NCBI RefSeq assembly: GCF_004320525.1
Contig: NZ_SIHX01000001.1
Location: 620,001-684,000, forward strand
Source of the DNA: Arthrobacter sp. S39
Lineage (GTDB): Bacteria > Actinomycetota > Actinomycetes > Actinomycetales > Micrococcaceae
Reading direction: 5' to 3'
DNA length: 64,000 nucleotides
The position numbers were made by a program, and so were the translations under genes. The first letter of the stretch is position 1; every line of letters starts with the position of its first letter. Below, in pieces: positions 29,286 to 36,811 of the stretch. Below the pieces are notes generated by a model. That model searched no databases. It was not told where the DNA came from and saw only the letters and a list, made by a program, of their open reading frames with translations.

Positions 29286-30995
29286 ATGATAGGTGATTCT
29301 TTGCGTTTCAAGACTGCAGTCGCACTCGTGCTGCTCGGCCTCCTGACCCTTCTGGCCGGTATCGGCCAGAAGACCATCTGGGCTCCCTCCGAGACCTTTA
29401 CGGCTTCGGTACCCACAGATGCCGCCGAGGCGCCGCTGACCGTCATTGACCAGAACCTCCGCACGCTCCACGGCGGCACGGTAAAGATCAACATCAAGGG
29501 TGAGGGCAACTTCATCCTTGCTGCCGGCCGTCCGGACGACGTTGACGCGTGGGTGGGCCAGACTGCCCACAACACCGTCACGGGGGTCTCCGAAGACAAC
29601 AAGTCCCTCCAGGTGGAACACGCCGACGGTGAAGCGACGGCCCCCAGCCCTGCGGGTTCTGACCTTTGGGTGTCCAGCGAAAACGCCAGCGGCGAGCTGG
29701 ACTACTCCTGGACCCCGCCAGCGGACGGTGAGTGGTCGCTGCTGCTGGCCTCCGACGGCACCAAGGCTGCTCCGGGCGAGGTGTCGATGACGTTCCCGAA
29801 TGACACGGCCACGCCCTGGGCCATCCCGCTGATGGTCATCGGCGTCCTGCTGATCCTTGCCGGCATTGCGCTGGCGGTCCTTTCGGCCCGCACCCGGAAC
29901 GGCGACGGCACCGGAGAGGGCAGCCTCTTCGCCAAGCGCGCCCGCGCCCGTGCGGAGAGCCGTTCCTCCACCCGCCTGGGCATGGTGAGCGCCGGCATGG
30001 TTACCGCGGCCGTCACGGCCGCCGTCGTTGCCGGTACCGGCGTTGCCGCCAACGCAACCACTACCCCCGCGCCGACGACGGAACCCACCGCTTCCGAAGG
30101 CGCCGCTCCGTCCTCGCCTGTCCTCCTGGACGCGCAGTTCCGCCGCATCCTGGAGCAGGTCTCCAGCGCTGCCGACGCCGGCGATGCGGCCAAGGACGCC
30201 GGCAAGCTGACCGAGCGTCTGGCGGGAACCGAACTCGAAGTGCGGACCCAGAACTACAAGATCCGCTCCCAGGTCGGTGCCTACGAGGCCCGGATGCCTG
30301 TCCGCTCCACCAAGCTGCTGACCACTGTGGTCACCAGCCAGCGGGAGTGGCCGCGCCACGTTCTTGCCGTAACCCAGGGCGACGGCAACGTCGTGCCCCA
30401 GCTCCTGACCCTGGTACAGCTGACACCGCGTGATAACTACAAGCTCGTCGAGACCACCCCACTGCAGCCGGGCACCACCTTCCCGTCCATCGAAAGGGGC
30501 GGAACGGAAACCCTGGCCGCCAACGACAAGACGGGCCTGCTCTACAGCGGCGAGGAGGCCCTCGCCGGCCTGGCGGACCGCCTCACCTCCGCGGACTCGA
30601 GCTTCAAGGACAAGCTGGTGGAGGGGGAGTCCTCGCCGTACATCGCCGACACACTCTCCTACCAGGCTGAAGTGGTCAAGTCCGGCGAGAACGGCAACTT
30701 CTCGTTCACGCACAAGGTTGTTCCGGAAAGCACCGTGGTGTACCGCACGGCGGACGGCGGCGCGCTGGTCCTGGGCCGCCTGAACTTCGGGTTCGACGGT
30801 ACGCCCAAGGCATCCGGCGACAAGCTCACCATCGGTGACGATGCTGCTGCGCTCGCCGGCGGCAAGGAAACCACCACCGGCATGGTGCTGAACTTTGCCG
30901 AGTCGATGGCCGTCTACATCCCGCCGGCCGGCTCAACGGACCCCATCAAGCTCGTCGCCGCCACCCGCGGACTGGTCGGAGCAAGCTTCAAGTAG
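29286..30995 (+). CDS. Unrecognised membrane protein with two extracytoplasmic domains
   Basis: I do not recognise the function. The 569-residue protein begins with a signal-anchor helix (about 9-27), then an ectodomain (about 30-175) rich in beta-type sequence. A second helix follows (177-201), then a basic cytoplasmic stretch (KRARARAESRSS) and a third hydrophobic segment (231-253). A Thr/Pro linker and a large second ectodomain (about 278-569) complete it. No lipobox, catalytic triad or binding motif is evident. An alternative TTG start at 29301 has a better ribosome-binding site (AGGTGA at 29291). The thioredoxin-like gene lies 71 bases downstream with its own predicted promoter. Confidence 0.75.
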   Translation: MIGDSLRFKTAVALVLLGLLTLLAGIGQKTIWAPSETFTASVPTDAAEAPLTVIDQNLRTLHGGTVKINIKGEGNFILAAGRPDDVDAWVGQTAHNTVTGVSEDNKSLQVEHADGEATAPSPAGSDLWVSSENASGELDYSWTPPADGEWSLLLASDGTKAAPGEVSMTFPNDTATPWAIPLMVIGVLLILAGIALAVLSARTRNGDGTGEGSLFAKRARARAESRSSTRLGMVSAGMVTAAVTAAVVAGTGVAANATTTPAPTTEPTASEGAAPSSPVLLDAQFRRILEQVSSAADAGDAAKDAGKLTERLAGTELEVRTQNYKIRSQVGAYEARMPVRSTKLLTTVVTSQREWPRHVLAVTQGDGNVVPQLLTLVQLTPRDNYKLVETTPLQPGTTFPSIERGGTETLAANDKTGLLYSGEEALAGLADRLTSADSSFKDKLVEGESSPYIADTLSYQAEVVKSGENGNFSFTHKVVPESTVVYRTADGGALVLGRLNFGFDGTPKASGDKLTIGDDAAALAGGKETTTGMVLNFAESMAVYIPPAGSTDPIKLVAATRGLVGASFK

Positions 30996-31053
30996 GCAGG
31001 CGGCAGGGCTACCGCCCCGCCTGCGCAGTACCCCCGGCAGCGGACGGAGTGGC

Positions 31054-31059
31054 TAGAGT
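31054..31059 (+). promoter_or_regulatory. Predicted -10 (TAGAGT) for the thioredoxin-TPR gene
   Basis: TAGAGT ends 7 bases before the ATG at 31067, which supports that start over the in-frame GTG at 31049. Confidence 0.5.
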
Positions 31060-31066
31060 GGAAAGC

Positions 31067-32089
31067 ATGAGTTCGCCAGCTTCCCGCCCAGTCCCTCCAG
31101 CCGCTGCCAGCCTGCTTAACCTGCGAGGCGCCGTCGACCTGTCAGCCCTGAAACAGCGCCAGGCGCCGGCCGCCGTTCCCGGAAGCGCGCCCGGCAACCC
31201 ACCCGCCGGCCCCCCGGTTCCCGGCGAGGGTGCCCCCGCCGGAACCGCCGACGCCGGCCACGCACCGCTGCGGGTCAACGTCACGGAAGGCAACTTCCAG
31301 GAGCTGGTGGAGCTCTCAGCCCAGGTGCCGGTGGTTTTCGCCTTGTGGGCCGCGTATTCGCCGGAATCCGCCGGAATGCTGGACACACTTGAACGCGTGG
31401 TCAACAGCTATGGCGGCCGCCTGGTGCTGGGCGCCGCGGACATCGACGCCTTCCCTCAGCTCGCGCAGGCCTTCCAGGTGCAGGCCGTCCCCACCGCCGT
31501 TGCCGTGGTCAAGGGCCAGCCGGTCCCGCTCTTCCAGGGCGGGGCGGACGAAGCCCAGGTGCGGGCACTGCTCGATGAACTGCTGAAGGTCGCGGCAGCC
31601 AACGGCGTCACCGGAAGCCTCGGCGGCGGGGCGCCTGCTGATGCCGAACCGGCGCCGCTGCCGCCGCTGCCGCCGCTGCACCAGGCGGCCTTCGACGCCA
31701 TCGAGGAAGGCGATTACCAGGCCGCTGCCGCCGCCTACCGCCAGGCCTTGCTGGAGATGCCCGCCGATGCCGAAGCCAAGGCCGGACTGGCCCAGGTGGA
31801 GCTGATGGCCAGGCTGCAGCCGCTGTCCACCCAGGAGACCGAGGCACTGCGGACCCGTGCTGCCGAGGCGCCGGACAACCTTGAGGCGCAGCTCGCCGTT
31901 GCGGACCTGGACGTCGCCGGCGGCCATGTGGAAGACGGCCTCAACCGCGTGGTCACTTTTATCGGCAGGAACTTCGGCCCGGAGCGGGAAACAGCCCGTG
32001 TCCGCCTGCTGGAACTTTTCGACGTGGTGGGCACCTCCGACGGGCGCGTCGCGAAGGCCCGGCAGAACCTGGCACGGGTGCTGTTTTAG
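31067..32089 (+). CDS. YbbN/CnoX-like thioredoxin-fold protein with TPR region, no redox cysteines
   Basis: The 340-residue protein has a Pro/Ala-rich N-terminus (about 30-65), a thioredoxin fold (about 68-175) and a C-terminal TPR-like helical part (about 200-340; EEGDYQAAAAAYRQALLEMPADAEA). Where a thioredoxin has WCGPC it reads WAAYSPE (residues 94-100), so it cannot do dithiol chemistry. The family acts as a holdase or adaptor that protects proteins under oxidative stress. Its stop overlaps the flavin oxidoreductase start by one base (TAGTG), so the two are coupled. Confidence 0.85.
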   Translation: MSSPASRPVPPAAASLLNLRGAVDLSALKQRQAPAAVPGSAPGNPPAGPPVPGEGAPAGTADAGHAPLRVNVTEGNFQELVELSAQVPVVFALWAAYSPESAGMLDTLERVVNSYGGRLVLGAADIDAFPQLAQAFQVQAVPTAVAVVKGQPVPLFQGGADEAQVRALLDELLKVAAANGVTGSLGGGAPADAEPAPLPPLPPLHQAAFDAIEEGDYQAAAAAYRQALLEMPADAEAKAGLAQVELMARLQPLSTQETEALRTRAAEAPDNLEAQLAVADLDVAGGHVEDGLNRVVTFIGRNFGPERETARVRLLELFDVVGTSDGRVAKARQNLARVLF

Positions 32090-33186
32090 TGCCGGCACTG
32101 TTCCGGCCGCTGAAGCTGCGCTCCCTGGAGCTGACGCACCGCGGCTGGGTATCACCCATGTGCCAGTACAGCTGCGGGCCCGACGGCGCCCCGGGTGTGC
32201 CGAACGACTGGCACCTGATGCATCTGGGCTCGTTCGCCGCCGGCGGCGCTGCACTCATCCTCACCGAAGCCGCGGCGGTCAACGCCGAGGGGCGCATCAG
32301 CCCGCGGGATGCCGGGCTGTACAACGACGAACAGGCTGAGGCCTGGCAACGGATCACGTCCTTTGTGCACCGCCACGGTGCCGCGGCGCCGAAGATCGGC
32401 GCCCAGCTGGCCCACGCCGGGCGCAAGGCATCCACGTACTGGCCGTTTTCGGGCCAGCGCGGCAGCGTGCCGGAGTCCGACGGCGGCTGGGCCACGGTGG
32501 GCCCGTCGCCGTCGGCGTTCGACGGCTTTGCCGAGCCCGCCGCGATGACCGGGGAACAGATCCAGGGCGTGATCAGCGACTTCGCCGCTGCGGCAGTGCG
32601 GGCCGTCGAAGCCGGCTTTGACACACTCGAGCTGCACGGCGCCCACGGTTACCTGCTGCACCAGTTCCAAAGCCCGCTGACCAACACCCGGACCGACTCC
32701 TGGGGCGGGGACGAGGCGGGACGGAACCGGCTGATGCTCGCGGTAATTGACGCCGTCCGTGACGTGATTCCCGAGTCCATGCCGCTGCTGCTGAGGATCT
32801 CCGCCACTGACTGGGCCGAGGGCGGGATCGACATCGAGGCATCCGTCCGCCTGGCCGCGCAGGCCCACGAACACGGGGTGGACCTCATTGACGTCTCCAG
32901 CGGGGGAGCGGTGGCGCACCAACAGATCCAGCCCGGCCCCGGCTACCAGACCGGCTTCTCTGCACGGATCCGGCGCGAAGCCGGTGTACCCACCGGAACG
33001 GTGGGCCTCCTGACCTCCCCCGGGCAGGCAGAGCATGCCGTTGCCACCGGCCAGGCCGACGGCGTGTTCATCGCCCGCGCGGCGTTGCGCGACCCGCACT
33101 GGTGGCTGCGCGCGGCGTTCGAACTGGGCCATGAGCTGGCCTGGGCGCCGCAGTACGAACGTGCCGTGCCGCGGCATTCGTTCTAG
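32089..33186 (+). CDS. Old yellow enzyme family NAD(P)H:flavin oxidoreductase (YqjM-like)
   Basis: FMN-dependent ene-reductase of 365 residues. Features of the thermophilic-like/YqjM branch are the redox-tuning Cys25 in SPMCQYSC, AQLAHAGRKAS, the active-site LHGAHGYLLHQF and a C-terminal FMN-phosphate region (VGLLTSP...GQADGVFIARA). These enzymes reduce alpha,beta-unsaturated carbonyls, including electrophilic stress products. Translational coupling to the thioredoxin-like chaperone suggests a shared oxidative or electrophile stress role. That link is inference. GTG start. Confidence 0.9.
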   Translation: MPALFRPLKLRSLELTHRGWVSPMCQYSCGPDGAPGVPNDWHLMHLGSFAAGGAALILTEAAAVNAEGRISPRDAGLYNDEQAEAWQRITSFVHRHGAAAPKIGAQLAHAGRKASTYWPFSGQRGSVPESDGGWATVGPSPSAFDGFAEPAAMTGEQIQGVISDFAAAAVRAVEAGFDTLELHGAHGYLLHQFQSPLTNTRTDSWGGDEAGRNRLMLAVIDAVRDVIPESMPLLLRISATDWAEGGIDIEASVRLAAQAHEHGVDLIDVSSGGAVAHQQIQPGPGYQTGFSARIRREAGVPTGTVGLLTSPGQAEHAVATGQADGVFIARAALRDPHWWLRAAFELGHELAWAPQYERAVPRHSF

Positions 33187-33232
33187 GCGTCCCTACTCCT
33201 GCGGGAGGACCCCTCCGGCAGGGCCGTGGGTC

Positions 33233-33238
33233 TACTCT
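33233..33238 (+). promoter_or_regulatory. Predicted -10 (TACTCT) for the ABC transporter genes
   Basis: TACTCT ends 6 bases before the ATG at 33245. No purine-rich ribosome-binding site is visible (GGCCTT), consistent with a leaderless message. Confidence 0.5.
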
Positions 33239-33244
33239 GGCCTT

Positions 33245-34039
33245 ATGACTGCTCCGCATCCTGATCCGGAGGCGCACGCCGGCCCGGTTCCTGCCCTGTC
33301 CATCCGCGGGCTTGCCAAGCGTTTCGGCGGAAAAATCGCCGTGGACGGCATCAGCCTCGACGTCCCGGCAGGCTCATTTTTTGGCATTGTCGGTCCCAAC
33401 GGTGCCGGCAAGACCACCACCCTGTCGATGGCCACCGGCCTGTTGAGGCCTGACTTCGGCACGGCAGTGGTCCATGGCGTGGACGTCTGGGCCCGGCCGC
33501 TGGAGGCCAAGAAACTGATGGGCATCCTCCCCGACGGTGTCCGCCTCTTTGACCGGCTCACCGGCGAGCAGCTGGTCACCTACGCCGGGCTGCTGCGGGG
33601 CATGGACAGGGACGTAGTGGCCGCCCGGGTGGGCGAGCTGCTGTCCGCCCTGGACCTCAGCCAGGACGCAGGGACGCTGGTGGTGGACTATTCGGCAGGC
33701 ATGACCAAGAAGATCGCCCTCGCCTCGGCCCTGATCCATGCGCCGCGGCTGCTGGTGCTGGACGAGCCCTTCGAATCCGTGGATCCCGTCTCGGCGTCGA
33801 ACATCCGGTCCATCCTGGACAGCTATGTTGCCTCCGGCGGCACGGTCATCGTCTCCAGCCACGTGATGGACCTGGTCCAGCGCATGTGCGACCACGTCGC
33901 CGTCGTTGCGGCAGGCCGGCTGCTCGCTGCCGGCACCGTGGACGAGGTCCGCGCCGGGGCGTCCCTTGAGGAGAGGTTCGTCCAGCTGGTGGGCGGACGC
34001 AACCACACGGAAGGCCTGGAATGGTTGCGCACCTTCTGA
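33245..34039 (+). CDS. ABC transporter ATP-binding protein
   Basis: The 264-residue ATPase has Walker A GPNGAGKT (50-57), a signature of the form VDYSAGMTKK and Walker B LLVLDEPFE, followed by the switch histidine in VSSHVMD. The YSxGM signature is common in exporter-type (ABC-2) ATPases. The substrate is unknown. The permease gene overlaps the last 19 bases, so the pair forms one transporter. Confidence 0.93.
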   Translation: MTAPHPDPEAHAGPVPALSIRGLAKRFGGKIAVDGISLDVPAGSFFGIVGPNGAGKTTTLSMATGLLRPDFGTAVVHGVDVWARPLEAKKLMGILPDGVRLFDRLTGEQLVTYAGLLRGMDRDVVAARVGELLSALDLSQDAGTLVVDYSAGMTKKIALASALIHAPRLLVLDEPFESVDPVSASNIRSILDSYVASGGTVIVSSHVMDLVQRMCDHVAVVAAGRLLAAGTVDEVRAGASLEERFVQLVGGRNHTEGLEWLRTF

Positions 34040-35592
34040 GGCTAAAGCTGACCCTGCTCCGCAACGGGCTGCGGCGCAGTCCCTGGCAGCTGGTGGGCAT
34101 GGCCTTCGGCGGGCTGTACGCGCTTGGCGTCGTGGGGGCACTGGTCGTGGCCCTGGTCCTCTTGCGCCGCGCTGACCCAGAACTGGCGCAGACGGCGGTA
34201 GTGCTCGGCGGTTCGGCGGCCCTCCTGGGCTGGGGCATCGTCCCCGTGGCCGCATCCGCTGTGGACATGACCCTGGATCCGGCACGTTTCACCACCTCCG
34301 CCATTCCCATGCGGCAGCTCCTGACCGGGCTGGCCCTTGGCGGGCTGATTGGCATACCCGGCATCGCCACGGCACTCGTGGCACTCGCTACCGTGTGGAC
34401 CTGGGCCCGCGGTCCCCTTCCGGCCGTTGCCGCCCTGGTGGGTGCCGCCGTCGGCGTCCTGAGCTGTATTGTGCTCTCCCGGGTGGTGACCACGGCAACC
34501 GCCAGCCTCGCGGCGTCGCGCCGGTTCAAGGATGCCAGCGCCATCGTCTTTATGGTTCCGCTGGTCCTGATGGGTCCGATCGTCGCAGGGGTGGGCCGGG
34601 GTGTTTCCGCCTCCACGGACTTCCTGCCGGAGCTGGCCGGAACGCTGTCCTGGACGCCCCTGGGGGCGGTGTGGTCCCTCGGCGGCGATGTCGCCGCCGG
34701 ACGGCCGGCCGAGGCCGCGGTCAAACTCCTCATCGCCCTGGCCACCCTCGCCGGCCTTGCGTGGTGCTGGAAGCTGCTCCTGGAGCGGGCCCTGGTTAAT
34801 CCGCCCTACGCCGGAAGCGGGAGCCGCAAAGGCGGAAAGCTGGGGCTGCTTGGCCTGCTGCCGGCGACACCCGCCGGAGCCGTGACGGCGAGGGCGCTGA
34901 TTTACTGGCTGCGCGATCCCCGGTACGCAGGTTCCCTGGTGGTGGTCCCGCTGCTGCCCATCCTGCTGGTGTTCCAGGGCAGCCAAAGCGGTGATTACGG
35001 GACCCTGGCCTTCGCGGCGCCGCTGGCGGCGTTCCTGCTGGCCTGGTCCATCTCGGCGGATGTCTCCTACGACAACACAGCCTTTGCCCTGCATCTGGCA
35101 ACCGGGGTGAAGGGGACCGACGACCGGCTTGGACGGGCGCTCGCCTGCCTCGCCTTCGCCCTGCCGGTGGTATTGATCTTTGCCGTGGGCCAGTGCTTCT
35201 TCACGGGCAGCTGGGATGCCCTGCCGGGCCAGCTGGGCCTCAGCCTGGGAATCCTGTTCACCGGCCTGGGACTGTCGTCCGTGGTGTCGGCCCGCTACAC
35301 CGTGGCCGTGCCGCTGCCGGGCGACAGCCCTTTCAAGAAACCGCCGGGCAACGTTGGCCAGACCCTCGCGGTGCAGTTCGCCGGCATGGGGATCCTGAGC
35401 CTGCTGGTCCTGCCCGAGGTGGGACTGTTCATCGCGCAGCTGGTCACGGGAAACCCTGTATTCGGGTGGACCAACCTGGCCGTGGGCCTGATGCTGGGAC
35501 TCGCGCTGTTTGGCGCCGGAGTCAGGCTGGGCGGCAAATGGCTTGACGCCCGCGGCCCGGAGCTCCTGGCCCAGCTGAATGTTAACCGCTAG
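34021..35592 (+). CDS. ABC transporter permease (12-TM type)
   Basis: A 523-residue protein with about 12 predicted membrane helices and few charged loops, partner of the overlapping ATPase. It begins with the basic patch RLKLTLLRNGLRRSPWQL. The duplicated six-helix layout suggests both membrane halves of an exporter in one chain. I cannot tell the substrate, and no regulator or immunity gene sits alongside. The ATG overlaps the ATPase gene by 19 bases. Confidence 0.85.
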   Translation: MVAHLLRLKLTLLRNGLRRSPWQLVGMAFGGLYALGVVGALVVALVLLRRADPELAQTAVVLGGSAALLGWGIVPVAASAVDMTLDPARFTTSAIPMRQLLTGLALGGLIGIPGIATALVALATVWTWARGPLPAVAALVGAAVGVLSCIVLSRVVTTATASLAASRRFKDASAIVFMVPLVLMGPIVAGVGRGVSASTDFLPELAGTLSWTPLGAVWSLGGDVAAGRPAEAAVKLLIALATLAGLAWCWKLLLERALVNPPYAGSGSRKGGKLGLLGLLPATPAGAVTARALIYWLRDPRYAGSLVVVPLLPILLVFQGSQSGDYGTLAFAAPLAAFLLAWSISADVSYDNTAFALHLATGVKGTDDRLGRALACLAFALPVVLIFAVGQCFFTGSWDALPGQLGLSLGILFTGLGLSSVVSARYTVAVPLPGDSPFKKPPGNVGQTLAVQFAGMGILSLLVLPEVGLFIAQLVTGNPVFGWTNLAVGLMLGLALFGAGVRLGGKWLDARGPELLAQLNVNR

Positions 35593-35622
35593 ATCCGCAG
35601 TACGCCAGAAAGGTGGCCGGTA

Positions 35623-36402
35623 GTGGAAGTTGTCATCCTCCCAGGCAGCAGGCAGATCGGAGCGCTCGCGGCCGATGCGGTCGAAGCGCTGCTCCGCCGC
35701 AAACCCCATGCGGTGCTGGGGCTGGCCACCGGCTCCTCACCGCTTCCTGTCTACGACGAGCTCGCGGCACGGCATGAGCGCGGGCTGGACTTCAGCGGCG
35801 CGCACGCTTTTGCGCTGGACGAATACGTGGGGCTGGAGCCCGGGCACCCGGAATCCTACCGCGAGGTCATCAGGCGCGAGTTCACTGACCGGGTCAACAT
35901 CCTCCCGGATAACGTGCACACCCCTGACGGCGCCGCTGAGGACATCCCGGCAGCATGCCAGGCCTATGAGGACCGGATGCGGTCCCTGGGCGGAGTGGAC
36001 CTGCAGCTCCTGGGCGTCGGCACTGACGGCCATATTGGCTTCAACGAACCCGGCTCGTCCTTCGCATCCCGGACCCGGATCAAGAGCCTCATCGAACAGA
36101 CCCGCCGGGACAACGCCAGATTCTTCCGCAGCCTGGCGGAGGTGCCGCACCATGTGGTCACCCAGGGGCTGGGCACCATCCTTGAAGCCCGGCACGTCAT
36201 CCTGATCGCCACCGGGGCCCAGAAGGCACCGACCGTCCGCGACTTTGTGGAGGGTCCGGTCTCGGCCATCTGCGCGGCCTCGGTCCTGCAGTTCCACCCG
36301 CACGCCACCGTCCTCCTGGATGAAGCGGCGGCGTCCTCGCTGAAACTTGCCGACTTCTACCGGCACACCTACGACAACAAACCGGCCTGGCAGGGACTGT
36401 AG
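35623..36402 (+). CDS. nagB: Glucosamine-6-phosphate deaminase
   Basis: Converts glucosamine-6-phosphate to fructose-6-phosphate and ammonia in amino-sugar catabolism. The 259-residue protein shows GLATGSSPLPVYDEL, the catalytic Asp region ALDEYVGL, and GVGTDGHIGFNEPGSS with the Asp/His dyad. GTG start with GAAAGG about 10 bases upstream. No nagA or amino-sugar transporter is adjacent. It may be co-transcribed with the ABC genes, as the gap is only 30 bases. Confidence 0.95.
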   Translation: MEVVILPGSRQIGALAADAVEALLRRKPHAVLGLATGSSPLPVYDELAARHERGLDFSGAHAFALDEYVGLEPGHPESYREVIRREFTDRVNILPDNVHTPDGAAEDIPAACQAYEDRMRSLGGVDLQLLGVGTDGHIGFNEPGSSFASRTRIKSLIEQTRRDNARFFRSLAEVPHHVVTQGLGTILEARHVILIATGAQKAPTVRDFVEGPVSAICAASVLQFHPHATVLLDEAAASSLKLADFYRHTYDNKPAWQGL

Positions 36403-36465
36403 GCGCAGGGGCCCTGGGAAGCGAAACGGTCCACCCGCCGTCGGACGCCACTGTCCGGGAAAGGC

Positions 36466-36471
36466 TAAGAT
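36466..36471 (+). promoter_or_regulatory. Predicted -10 (TAAGAT) for the DUF3039-helicase operon
   Basis: TAAGAT ends 7 bases before the ATG at 36479 and overlaps the alternative in-frame ATG at 36470, which argues for the downstream start. Confidence 0.5.
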
Positions 36472-36478
36472 GGATGCC

Positions 36479-36811
36479 ATGACTAGCATGACGGACCCTC
36501 TCGAAAACGACCCGATGCGCGAGCTTTCCGGGGCTGGAACGTCCACGGCCACCATTGAGCGCGAGGAACTGCGCCAGGAAGTGGAGCCCGGTGACCGGGA
36601 GCGCTTCTCGCACTACGTGCGCAAAGAAAAGATCATGGAATCCGCGCTGACGGGTGATCCCGTCATTGCCCTTTGCGGCAAGGTGTGGACGCCGGGCCGG
36701 GATCCGCAGAAGTTCCCGGTATGCCCCATGTGCAAAGAGGTTTATGACGGCCTCCGCCCGGGCAACGACGGCGGCAAGGGTCCCGGAGGGGACTCGGGCA
36801 ACAACAAGTAG
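36479..36811 (+). CDS. DUF3039 protein with a possible zinc knuckle
   Basis: A 110-residue protein. The core EREELRQEVEPGDRERFSHYVRK is followed by VIALCGKVWTP and KFPVCPMCKEVYDGL. The CPMC pair plus the earlier Cys may bind zinc. The tail is Gly/Asn-rich. Function unknown. The stop overlaps the helicase GTG by one base (TAGTG), so it is tightly coupled and is probably a partner of the helicase. If the ATG at 36470 were used, with GGGAAAGG 5 bases before it, the protein would gain three residues. Confidence 0.78.
   Translation: MTSMTDPLENDPMRELSGAGTSTATIEREELRQEVEPGDRERFSHYVRKEKIMESALTGDPVIALCGKVWTPGRDPQKFPVCPMCKEVYDGLRPGNDGGKGPGGDSGNNK

Noticed and set aside
33644..33730. Non-canonical ABC signature (YSAGM) as a sign of an inactive ATPase
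   Set aside because: This form of the signature is common in exporter-type ABC ATPases, and all other motifs are intact.
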